DNA of 64,000 bases from Epichloe hybrida (taxonomy: Eukaryota; Ascomycota; Sordariomycetes; Hypocreales; Clavicipitaceae), in the NCBI GenBank assembly GCA_019022495.1, contig JAFEKR010000007.1, forward strand, positions 248,001-312,000, in the 5' to 3' direction. Below the pieces are notes generated by a model that was given only the letters and a program-made list of their open reading frames with translations, was not told where the DNA came from and did no database searches. This document shows positions 22,611-32,375 of the stretch, in pieces. Made by a program: the position numbers and the translations under genes. The stretch's first letter is position 1. The number at the start of each line of letters is the position of its first letter.

Positions 22611-24137
22611 GACTTTCTCTCATTTTTTTGTCCATAAAGATACCCAACCCTTAGAACTCGAAGCACACAATTGTCGCAATCAGGCTCGAACCACATGCCA
22701 AAAAAAAGGACCACATCTCCAGCACCAACAAACATCGAATGTCAAGCTCTCAGATATCGAATCGGCTACATTTTCCTCAAAAATTCTTTTCTTTGAAAAA
22801 AAAAAGCTCATTACTACACCTGGCTCTCGTTCCTTGTACTCCTTCATGGAAGATATCCTTTTCATCTCGTGTTCAGTAGCATTCTCGCACCGCATTATAC
22901 TTTTTGTTTTCTCTGCACACCGCAGGACGTTGTGGGACACATGACCTGGTTCCTGCAGACGTTGAATTCCGACATATGACGCTGGCCTCGAGTGAGACAA
23001 GACATATCGTCATGGCTGCACAACTCTCATCGTGTATAGTATACTTGTGATAGCGGCTCGGTTTTGTTATGTTTTGCCCGGCTTGTTACGCATCGCTATT
23101 TACTATTCGTGCTAGGAAATTTTATTGCTTTTACATTGGTACATTGGGACAGTATTCCAGCTATTTCCCCCCCCTCTTGAGAGAAGCGGATGCCGAGTTG
23201 ATTCGAGGATAGAGGGTGCTTAATGTGGAGGATGCCTGCCAATCGGTCAACGGCGCAGGAATGAGGTTGGGGAGGGGGGGTCATTGTTGATTGAAAAACA
23301 AGGTCTGGAGATGAGGTTGTGTCCATGGGGGATGCCAACGGTCAGTGTATACATGGTAGCATCAATTGATAATATTTCAATACGACGAACCGGTGTCATC
23401 CATGAAAACTGGCGTCTGCACCGACGATGCGACGTCTGACATGGAGAAGGTCGAAGCAATCGTTTCAGAAAAGGTCATCTGTCGTCCCCGTCCCCGTCAC
23501 GCACCACCGCTCGTTTCTCTCTCGCCATCCATCCGTCCATCCATCCCCTTGGCCAACACCACCACATCACGGGCCCTCCACTCAACCGCGTACGATGCCG
23601 CCAGAACTCACGATTCCCCTCCACATCACTCACGACCCCTCGTCTACATGACGGCCTCCCTGACGGCCGATGGCAACGCGTGACTGACAGGACAGGGTTG
23701 TTGGCCGTATTAATGATGAGCCTGCCTGCCTGCCTGCCTGGCAGCGTTCAATGCTATCCAGGCTCAGTATTGAGAGTCAACATCTTTCCGAGTCATCAGA
23801 GTGTGTATTGAAGCCCTTTGAAACCTGTGCCTCCAGGACTCGGAAACAAGCTTCACACAAAACGTGCACCCGAATGAGTTATACATAGTCTATAACTAAG
23901 GCATACAACCAAACATAGATAATTGCTGGAGACCCAGCGAACCGTTTGGCGTGAGCTAGTAAAAGCCATAAACAATAAAAAAAGTACAATATCAATGATT
24001 TCGCGTCCAAACTGTCCCTGCAATAAACGCCACTAACAGCCTTCAAGTACAAGCCTGAATCATGTACAACGAAACGTATCGGAGATGAAAATGGATGTGA
24101 AGGATAGCCGAGCATTTACTCTCGGAAACGGCAGGGT
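22611..24137. other. Intergenic region between convergent genes
   Basis: This holds the 3' flanks of the Mid2-like gene (+) and the TPX2-like gene (-). Small open frames here have no recognisable features. CTGC repeats (CCTGCCTGCCTGCCTG near 23724-23741) are the only obvious simple sequence. No RNA gene seen. Confidence 0.5.
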
Positions 24138-26290
24138 CTATGTCTGGAACCTGCTCTTCTGACCTTCTTGGTTTTCTTTTGCTAGTTTCGCCGTTAGTTC
24201 CTTCCGACGCTTTTTCTCGGCCCATTCGCGACTCGCCATTCTAGAGCGCTCGGCAGCTTCTTCTCGTGCCATTTTCGCCGTTACTTCTCTTTCCTGTTTG
24301 CCTTTCTTCTTCTCCTGTGTATAGCTGTTGTCTTTGCTAAGAATTTCTCGCCCTCGTTGCCGCTGCACCGTCAGTTCCTCCAATGATACCGAGTTTCGTT
24401 TACCACCTCCACTGCCTGTAGATGCTGATGTCGCTCGACTCGCCTCCGTTGAGGGAAGTCCCGGGTTGCGACCTCGAGTTTGGGGCGAGTTGTTCATCGA
24501 TGAAACGCGGCTATCGTCTCCGACAGCAACCACTGACAGTCGTGTTCGTTGAACCCCTGGTTCCCCGTTTGCTTCAAGCAATGGCTTGCTTTGTCGAACT
24601 CGACTGGTCAACGTCTCTCGAGGAACTGTCGGCGCCCCTATACTCTGGCGGACAGGTCGAGCCTTGAACTCTCGTCTCTTTCTTGCCTCGTCTTCCTCTG
24701 CTCGAAGCTTGGCTTCCCGCTCCTCCCTCTTCCGGCGCGAAATGGCTTCCCCTGGCAGTTCAAATGTAGGCCTGGCCAATGTTTTGTTGGCTCGTGGCTT
24801 GGGGGCCGGTGGTGCTTGAGCTTTCTGTGCTTCCGCTTGCTGAGCTAGTCGAGCCTCACGCTGCTCTTTCAGACGACGGGCAACTGCTTCGCCCGGCAGT
24901 TCAAATTTCGGCACCGTTGGGGGTTTGGCGGATTTGACAGGCTGCTTAGGGGTGCAGAGACGATTGGTTGCTGAATGAATTTGGGAAATGCTTGTCTCTA
25001 CCCTTGAACCTTCTGCCAACAAGGGACCTTGCTGTGAAACCCTCTTATCTCGAAATGTTAAAGAAGCAGATCTTCTCAACGATGGCGGCTTCTCCTGAGA
25101 CGGCTTGACTCGAACCGTTGCCGAGTAGCCAGCAATCGATACCCGCTTGGGTGCTTTTGGTGTTGGTGGTTTCGTACGGGAACTGCCCGGACTGGCGTGT
25201 CCAGGTTCCTCATGCCGCGAAGCATATTGACGAGTACGAGTAACTTGATGGACTGCTTCCAGCTCTTCCTCCAGTCTGTCCAGCTCTTCAAGGGAATCTT
25301 CAATGCGAGGGATCGAGAAAGATCCGGCCCTTGATGAGCCGCCTGCTATGCTATTACTCCTTTCGCTCGTCACCGTCAAAGATGGCGAGACTGCTTGCTC
25401 AACCAGGATTTTCACTTCGGGGACCTTTGGAGGCGTTCCTGGATAAGGTGGTGGAGGCAGTTGGCACAAGTGACCCGAATCAGGACTATCTATGCCTTTG
25501 GTGTTAATCATTGAAGGGTCCCAAGACGAGTCCTTGGTCAGTGCAGTGGCTAAGAGGGCGAATTTGTCAGTTGAGGGTTCTTCTGATGTTTGAGAGACCC
25601 GTGGTCGTCGCCCAACTGGAAGCATGTTGCAGCCGTAGACCGTGATCGTTGATGGGCGTCCTTGGTCGGCCTCATCAACGCAATTTCCAGCCGCGCGAGA
25701 GCCCGCTCCTGTAGGATACTTCATGATCCATTCAAACTGACCTGCGAGGTGTTTCTCAACTTGCTCCTCGAGCGAAGCCTTGAGCTCCGCAGTCAGAACC
25801 ATGTGCTGCTCTTGATCGGGCTGCGATGGGATGGCTGCCAAGGATGAATCAGACACTGAGACAACAGACGAGTGAAAGATTGACTTGACTCACCTTGATT
25901 CCCACCTGCCTTTGCCAGATTTTCGGCTTCGATTTCCACAAGACTGTTCGATTCTTCGGGAACGGCCACCAGCGGCTCGAATGTCTCAGCGTGAGCCTGT
26001 GGGCGTTGAGCACGTGGTGTAAGCCTGATAGCTTGACACTTGTTGGTCGGCCTGGCCTCGAGACGTGCACTCTCTCTTCGTGGGGACTTTGTAGGTAGAG
26101 GAGATGCAGCGATATCTGCGCACGTAGCACGGCTCTGGTTTTGACCTTTTGAAATCTCCCCAAGCACCACCGTCTTGGATTCAGCCGCCGACGTGGTGTG
26201 TTTGTCTCTGGCTGAAGGGCTGCAATCGTCAAAAATGGCGAAGCCCTGGCGAGCGGCCTGCGGTGACTTGCGAGCCATGGCCCGTGCCAT
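24138..26290 (-). CDS. TPX2-like microtubule-associated protein
   Basis: Two exons: 26290-25894 and 25834-24138, with a 59-bp intron (25835-25893, GTGAGT..CAG). Together they give 697 residues in frame. The start is the first ATG after non-ATG codons; a second in-frame ATG lies four codons on. Two related blocks occur in the C-terminal half, FELPGEAVARRLKEQREAR and FELPGEAISRRKREEREAK. The second runs into REFKARPVR, the phenylalanine-lysine-alanine-arginine signature of TPX2/Xklp2-targeting proteins. The C-terminus is a highly charged helix (ERSRMASREWAEKKRRKEL). A coiled-coil stretch (EDSLEELDRLEEELEAV) lies centrally. TPX2 proteins bind microtubules and help spindle assembly. The neighbours DAD2 and SGO1 are also mitotic. 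Family assignment rests on the short motifs, so moderate confidence; coding status is firm. Confidence 0.7.
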
Positions 26291-27286
26291 CTTTTGAAGA
26301 GCCAACAAACACCCTGGAGTATTACCAGGGTAATTCAGCCGTCAGGGGCCAAAAAAGCGCAGTGAGATGTATCGGGATGTGTATGTAATTTCGCGGAGCA
26401 CCCGCAGAGCACCCGCGGTGGGCAGGGGATTGGATTGGATTGGATTGCTGGGGGCCAAACAGGGCGCTTTGTTAGTTCATGAGCTGGGGACGAATGAAAA
26501 AAGTGTGCTTGAGCAATGATGAGATAGGCTTGAAATGCTACCGGGGTATAGCGATGAGCTTGTCGGGATGGAGAAGGACAAGTGTGTGTGTGTGTGTTTG
26601 TTTGGATGAGATGGGCCATGTTGTCGACATTGATGACGAGGGCTCGTCACGGCAGGCGCAGCCAGCTTCGTGTGCACCTTCCTGCTCTCCCCTCCAGTCG
26701 CATCCTCCCCGAGTGGCTGCTCCTCTCCTGCTTGCTCTTGATACGGAGCAGGGAGGCGCGTTTGCCTACGGATCACGGTTGAAACGAAAGAAACTTCTTC
26801 AGCTTAGGCACGTGTGGACAGGATTCGTTGGTATTATTCACCAATGCGATGCATACGTGGTCAGACAAGCAAGCAGCCTGTTTCTTCACGCTATCAACCA
26901 CGACTTTGCAGTCGTACATACACCGTACACATACTTGATATCATAGTCGTCGAGTAGCCCCGTGCAAGACTACGAAATGGCGTACTTCCCTCCACTCCCA
27001 CGAATGGTAGCCTTGATATCCAGCGATAGAGCGTTAATCTGTGGTCTCTCGCGCTCGTATACGTCAAGGCCACCCTATCGAAGCAATCAATGTGAGCTGT
27101 GAATCGGACATGAAAGACCGAACTGCCGTGATTTGCGAGCTAACGAAGCAGCGTTGCGACGAGGTAGTGATAGTGATGCCCTCAAGATGTTCGCACTCGT
27201 GAATCGTACTTCCGCTAATCAGCTTAGCTGCCGTTATGTGCGGGCAAAAGACCGATCGAGCTTGTTGATTATATCGCCTTCGTTGC
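26291..27286. other. Intergenic region upstream of TPX2-like gene and downstream of DAD2
   Basis: It contains a TG microsatellite (about 26581-26600), two CGCAGAGCACCCG-like repeats near 26394-26419 and a triplicated GATTG (26432-26446). On the minus strand 26970-27074 is a 35-codon open stretch beginning right after a possible intron acceptor and ending in TAG. I could not link it to any start or family, so I do not call it as a gene. Confidence 0.45.
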
Positions 27287-27877
27287 TCATGTGTCCATTG
27301 TAGAGTCGTCTTCAGCGGCGGCCGCCTCGACCGCTTCGGCTTGAGCTTGTAAGGTAGGGGCATGTTCCGTCGGTATTCGAACCAAGGTCTGGGGCAAAGT
27401 CTCGTTCGGTTCAGGTGCATCTTTCATAGTCGAATCGTCTGGCTGCTTCGCAAGTTTTTCTGCGGAAAAAAAGATAATCATGTGTAAGGAGAACGTTCAG
27501 GACGAAATTTGAATTGCTCATGTTCGGATTCAACATACTAGACGCCATATTGATAGCCCGTAGCACATTATGCCAGTTGCTCATAACGGCCGCGACGGCT
27601 GTAGAGCAGGTCAGCCATGATGATGTCAATCAATCAAGAAACACTTGTGATCGAGCGACTTACCCTCAGTTCCATCAGAAAGTGTCGTGAATTTTTGTTC
27701 CAAGGCTTCCATTTGGTTCGCGACTGCTGCGCTGAGGTCGCGCAGCTCTTTCAAGTTCTGCAACTCGGCCTTCTTCTCTTCTATCCGAGAAACGAGCGCC
27801 GGGGAGTGTGATGAGGAAGATGCAGAGCTAGTAGCTCGCATCTGCTGCGAAGACAGAGATCTCGTTGCGTAGGACAT
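27287..27877 (-). CDS. DAD2: DASH complex subunit Dad2
   Basis: Three exons: 27877-27664, 27598-27539 and 27459-27287, with introns of 65 and 79 bp, giving 148 residues. Dad2 is one of ten subunits of the DASH/Dam1 ring that couples kinetochores to spindle microtubules. The family core is clear: SRIEEKKAELQNLKELRDL (about residues 30-48) begins a coiled coil running through QMEALEQKFTTLSDGTE (about 55-71). It is followed across intron 1 by AVAAVMSNWHNVLRAINMAS (72-91), the most conserved part. The C-terminal tail is Glu/Ala-rich and poorly conserved. The start MSYATRSL is the first ATG matching fungal Dad2 length; an upstream in-frame extension lacks family resemblance. The gene is head to head with SGO1, 422 bp apart. 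Confidence 0.93.
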
Positions 27878-28299
27878 GGCCACGGCTTGTCCTTGTGACG
27901 TGACTGACGACAGCCTCGACGACCGCCTCGACGACCGCCCGCGGCGGTGGACCCCGAAAAGGTCGTGGGATGGCGGATGGTGGGGCAGCTCGACTGGCAC
28001 CACCCACTCGCGTGCGTTGCTGCTGGTAACCCAGCAACCAGCTGGACTTCTTGCTTTGGGTTGATTACGGGGCCGAAAAGTAAATACGAATGACAACACC
28101 ACAAATTTGTCCCACTTGGCATTGAATTCTCACCGACAAAGGCCAACTGACCGACCGTTGCAACAGCTTCACAGCTTCACAGCTTCACAGCATCCCAAGT
28201 CTCGTCTACTCTCGCCTGGATCGGCTACAGCATCCATCGCCCTCGCCGCGCGCCCAACGCTTTTGCTCCTCACGCCAAGGGTGTCGCGCACTATGAGCT
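27878..28299. promoter_or_regulatory. Shared divergent promoter of DAD2 and SGO1
   Basis: The 422 bp between the two start codons must hold both promoters. I see no TATA box near either start. The SGO1-proximal side has a tandem CAGCTTCA repeat (three to four units, about 28165-28192), and the DAD2-proximal side a duplicated CCTCGACGAC (about 27912-27938). A short upstream frame (28293-28307, four codons) overlaps the SGO1 start out of frame. Co-regulation of the pair in mitosis is inference. Confidence 0.6.
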
Positions 28300-30366
28300 A
28301 TGGCTAGGCTAAACGAAGCACCGATGTCTTCGGACAGCCTTGAAACGCGTGCGTATACTCCCCCTCGAGTTCACCTAGCTCCCCGGGTGCCACTCCTTTT
28401 CTTCGCTAACGAGAAGTACTGGCAGTTCGCAAGAAGATGTTGAGACAGAATAGAGATCTCGCTAAATCTAACAATGTGCGGGCTCTCAGGATACGAGAAT
28501 TAGAAGGCGAGTGCGCTCTGATGCTATCGGAAAACCTCGAACTACGCAGTCGGATATTGGAACTCGAGAAACAAGTCGAGGACAACGAAGCAAGGAGAAT
28601 AGCCGACCATGCGTTGGCAATAAAAGCCAAGCTGGAAGCCCAGCTCGCCGAATGGGCATCGCTTTTGTCCGGCCTGGGATTGGAGCCTCCGATGAAAAAA
28701 CAATCTCCCCGAATCCGCAAGAACATCAGACAACGGATGAGCTTCATTTCCAACCGACCGAGTCCCTCGCAACGGAGGCTGCGCGACATTGCAAGGGACA
28801 TTGAGGAAATGGGTTCCATTTCCGAGAACCGGCCGTCCTCGAGGCAATCTTTAAAGTAAGTCTGATGGCTGGCTCTTCTCTGAGCGTGTGGCACATCCGA
28901 TATTGACACACTTACCTAGTCCTGAGCAAATACGTGCTTTGCGATTCAAAGCAGACTCCGCGGAGCTCGAAAGTCCATCGAAGCAACGAATTACCGAGCA
29001 GGAGCCTATCAAAGTCGACTGTCCACTTCGGCCAGCCTCGACAAAGGCGGAAGCACTCAGCCCGCTCCGAAAGCCCATGGAGCCCCCAGTGTCCTTAACC
29101 TCTCCAAAAGCAATCAAGATGGCCAGTATGCCTGAACCGTCACCCGAAAAGAAGAAGACGGAGCCCATCAGTCACGAACCAAAGTCCATAACGCAGCCCG
29201 GCACGCCTGCTCCAGAACATGTTCCAGCGCCAATCAAGACCGGGTCGAAGCGGAAGTTTGCCCAAGATGCGTCCGAGAATAATTCATCACGTCAATTGAC
29301 TAATGAAAATGCTCTGCCGCGAATGGTGACGGAAAAGATGTCTATCCGAGAGAGGGCGGGAGGGAAAACATTGAAGGAGCTAGCTAATATCAGAAAAGAA
29401 GCCAAAGACAAGCCGACAACGGCCGGAAATGGACGGAAACCACTTGCCGCAAAGAGCACCAACGACGACGTCAGCTCACCCAAGAAAGCCGCAAACCTCA
29501 CTGCCATGGACAACGTGGCTGCAGCTAAAGCAGATTTGGCCAAGTCAAAGCCGCTAAAAGAACGAACGAGAACCAAGGCAAAGAATGATGTGACTCCAAG
29601 TATCAAGGCTGTTCCAGCTGCAGAAGTCAGACCGCCGACGACAGCATCCATTGGAAATGACCTGGCCATGCCTGTCTCCGAACCCGTGTTGATGTCACCA
29701 TATTCTCCAGAACCAACGATGGGAGGAGATGAGCCACGGGGTGATACACCCCCACCCGCCGACATCTCCTTGGACGGGGAGACTTCGCGACCCAGCCGAA
29801 GGAATAGGACAACCGTTAGCTACGCAGAGCCAAACCTCAGAGACAAGATGAGACGGCCAACCAAGGAGCTCTTTGATGCGGTGACCGGAGAGGGCAAGTA
29901 TACACGACGAGCCAGTCAATGCGACCAGCCATCTTCTGAAGAGCCCAAGATGAAGCGCGAGTCCGGGGCCGAGAATTCGCTGAGGCGCATATCCGCAAAC
30001 AACGATACAGAGACGAATGCACTTGAACCCGGCAGCATACCGGCCAGTCCTTTGGCGAAGAAGAGCTCGGTGCAGGAACTGTCCCTGGCAGCCCCAACTG
30101 GGCGGCCCAAACGACACTCGAGACCAGTGGATTATACAGCCGACTTGAGCATGGACGCCGACGACAACGAAAGCGGTGATGTAGACGTCTATGAGTTTGC
30201 CAGCTCATCTCCCCAAGCTGATCAAGACGACAGTTCGGAAAAGGCGAGAGCCGGGCGCTGCCAAGGAGGAGCGACGACACGACGACGATCAGCAGCAGTG
30301 GCTAGCGAAAAAGGCACGGCTGCCAAGGAACGGAGTGCTTCTAGACGTCGGAGTATGATGGTATAA
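28300..30366 (+). CDS. SGO1: Shugoshin, protector of centromeric cohesin
   Basis: Three exons: 28300-28348, 28426-28855 and 28920-30366, with introns of 77 and 64 bp (branch site GCTAAC in the first), giving 641 residues. Shugoshin recruits PP2A to centromeres and shields cohesin from separase. The N-terminal coiled coil (about residues 17-100, LRKKMLRQNRDLAKSNN through LEAQLAEWASLL) is the dimer and phosphatase-binding region. The C-terminal basic SGO motif (about 450-475, PSRRNRTTVSYAEPNLRDKM) is the histone/centromere-binding signature. The centre is disordered and Lys/Pro/Ser-rich, as usual for the family. The short first exon is supported because splicing restores ETLRKKM in frame. A frame ending in TAG overlaps the start codon and may dampen translation. 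Confidence 0.93.
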
Positions 30367-30877
30367 CGACAACCCATGTTTTGAATGCAGATAATTCTCC
30401 TGTCTTTTCTTGAGCAAGCGAAGGTTGATGATTATGTTTCAAGAGCATGCATGGGCGGTCGTTCTTCTTGGTTGTTTAGACACGCGCGCGCGGAACGGGG
30501 TGCATGCATTTGGCGAATGGGTCACGAATGATTATAAATGCCTTTTTCACAATGCTCGAGATACCAAGCGATGAACTTGATTCTTTGAATGTACATATTT
30601 TATCTTTTTTTGGATCTTCACTTTCCTGGGTCTTTCTCCTTTCAATTGGAGCGCACTTTCCAGTTTGAGAAGTCTTTTCCTTTGGATATCACTAGTTGTC
30701 GACTTGGCGAGTTTTGAAGATATGCATTGTCAAATCGCAGTCGGCGAGGGGATAGTCTGGCCCCCTTTTTTCGTGTGTATGTGCTTGTGCGTGTGTGTTG
30801 TGTTGTGTGCGTGTGTGTTGTGTGTGCGTGTGTGTGTGTATGTGGCGGAGTAGAATCGTTACCTCTTCCCCTTGAGC
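30367..30877. other. Intergenic region between convergent SGO1 and VPS29
   Basis: This holds the two 3' flanks. A GT-rich microsatellite (about 30776-30842, GTGTGT interspersed with TGC and TTG) is the only clear feature. The open frames that cross it are low complexity and not called. Confidence 0.6.
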
Positions 30878-31751
30878 TCATGATGAAGTCACAGCAGGTT
30901 CCACAGGTTTCGTGTACGTGACTTTTTCGACAGCAACATTCTCATTACCCTTGTCGTCCTTGCGAAGCTGATAGACGTATAAAGTGAGTGATATCCCTTG
31001 GACCTAAAGAAGAAGAAAATGCGTCAGTAAAAAAAAAAAAAAACACAACCCACCCCTCTCTGCGAGGGTACAGGGCACTTACATCCATTAAACAGAAGCT
31101 CGGCGTGGGATCGTCCTTCTCCCCCCAGGAATTCAGGTACGCCCCCGTTGCGCTGCCCGGGTTCACGAAGAACTTGTCCATGTACTCAAAGGCATCGAAC
31201 TTGTGCGTGCCGCCCCAGCATAAGACGTCGATATCCAGGCGGTTCGCCTCGGCGAGCAACAGGTCTGGTTCACTGGAGACGAGGGTGAAGCCCTCTAGGA
31301 AGCCGATTCGAATGCTCCCGTGGGTGACGACTTGTGTGAGCGGGAGGGAGGTGGCTTCTACGTCGTAGCGGCCTTTGACGATTTTGAGATCGGGGGTGAT
31401 GGAGCGGAGGTATTCGTATGTTTGCTTGTCGGTGAGGTTGCCGAGGGAGAGGGTTTGGCCGATCTTGCCGGGGGCGAGGAGTTTCTTGAACTGTACATTT
31501 TTTTTTTGGTTTTTTTGTTGCGTTAGTATTGAGGATTGGGCGAGGAGGAGAGGAGGGAGTGGACGAGGAAGGTTCGCCGCGCGGTCGACATATCAGATGA
31601 GGTATTGGGCTCGCGTGAGTGCGTGTGAAGGCCCGAGGAGGGCTCAATTGAGATTATCGACCCTTTTGGTCGTCGTGTGTACCTTTGCTGGGATGTCGAG
31701 TGCGCGGTCGGGAATGTGTAGGTCGCCGATGACGAGGATGAGGAACGCCAT
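30878..31751 (-). CDS. VPS29: Vacuolar protein sorting protein 29, retromer core subunit
   Basis: Three exons: 31751-31683, 31490-31083 and 31003-30878, with introns of 192 and 79 bp, all in phase 0, giving 200 residues. VPS29 has a metallophosphoesterase fold but acts as a scaffold in the retromer that returns receptors from endosomes to the Golgi. Diagnostic pieces are the N-terminal ILVIGDLHIP, LGNLTD, the GGTHKFDAFEYMDKFFVNPGS block and the C-terminal ISLTLYVYQL strand, as in yeast and human orthologues. Fungal versions run slightly longer than the human 182 residues, as here. Both introns carry homopolymer runs (T run at 31498-31509, A run at 31029-31043), which inflate misleading open frames through the second intron. 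Start is the only ATG before the conserved strand. Confidence 0.95.
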
Positions 31752-32375
31752 GGCCGGGTTCGGAGGTGATGAGCGGCGGGCTCGGCGGGATGGGTGATTT
31801 GTTTTCTGGTTTGCGCGGGGATACGGTCGCGGTGGGTTGAGGTTGTGCGAGGAGACGGACGGGTCTGGATGTTCGGAGCTGGTTGCACGTCGGACGTTGG
31901 GGATGAGTGAGTGAGTGAATGAAGCTGGACGAAATGAAGCTCAAGCTAATCCGTAGAGGAGGGGCAGTAACTCACGCGAGCGGTAGGTACGTACATGTAC
32001 ATGTTGTCATGTACCTATGTCTGTACATACAGTGGGTCTCAGGTAGTTCCGAGCAGCGAGCATCATAAAACGCTGTGGGTTCTACGCTAATTTGCTACCA
32101 GTTGCTCGGAATTACCTGGACCTACTGTGCAGTATGTAATGCAATGCAGGGTGGGTCGTTACAGATTACTGCTCAGTGCTGGGAAGGACTTTTCGGCAAG
32201 ACACGACAATCGTGAATGACCCTCCGCCTCGAGCAACATCCGATTGTTGAAATGCGAGGGAGGCTCCGGTCTGTCAAGGCTGGCGGGCAAGGAAACGCGC
32301 CCGAAGGCTATTCTTTCATTCATCATACTATGTAACGGTCCCGGACTTCAGCATTAGCTTCAGAAAGCGACGACA
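31752..32375. other. Intergenic: VPS29 promoter and 3' flank of ATP-grasp gene
   Basis: No gene seen. A cluster of ACATGTAC-type palindromes lies at 31985-32030, including an exact TACATGTA at 31992-31999. The rest is unremarkable. Confidence 0.55.
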
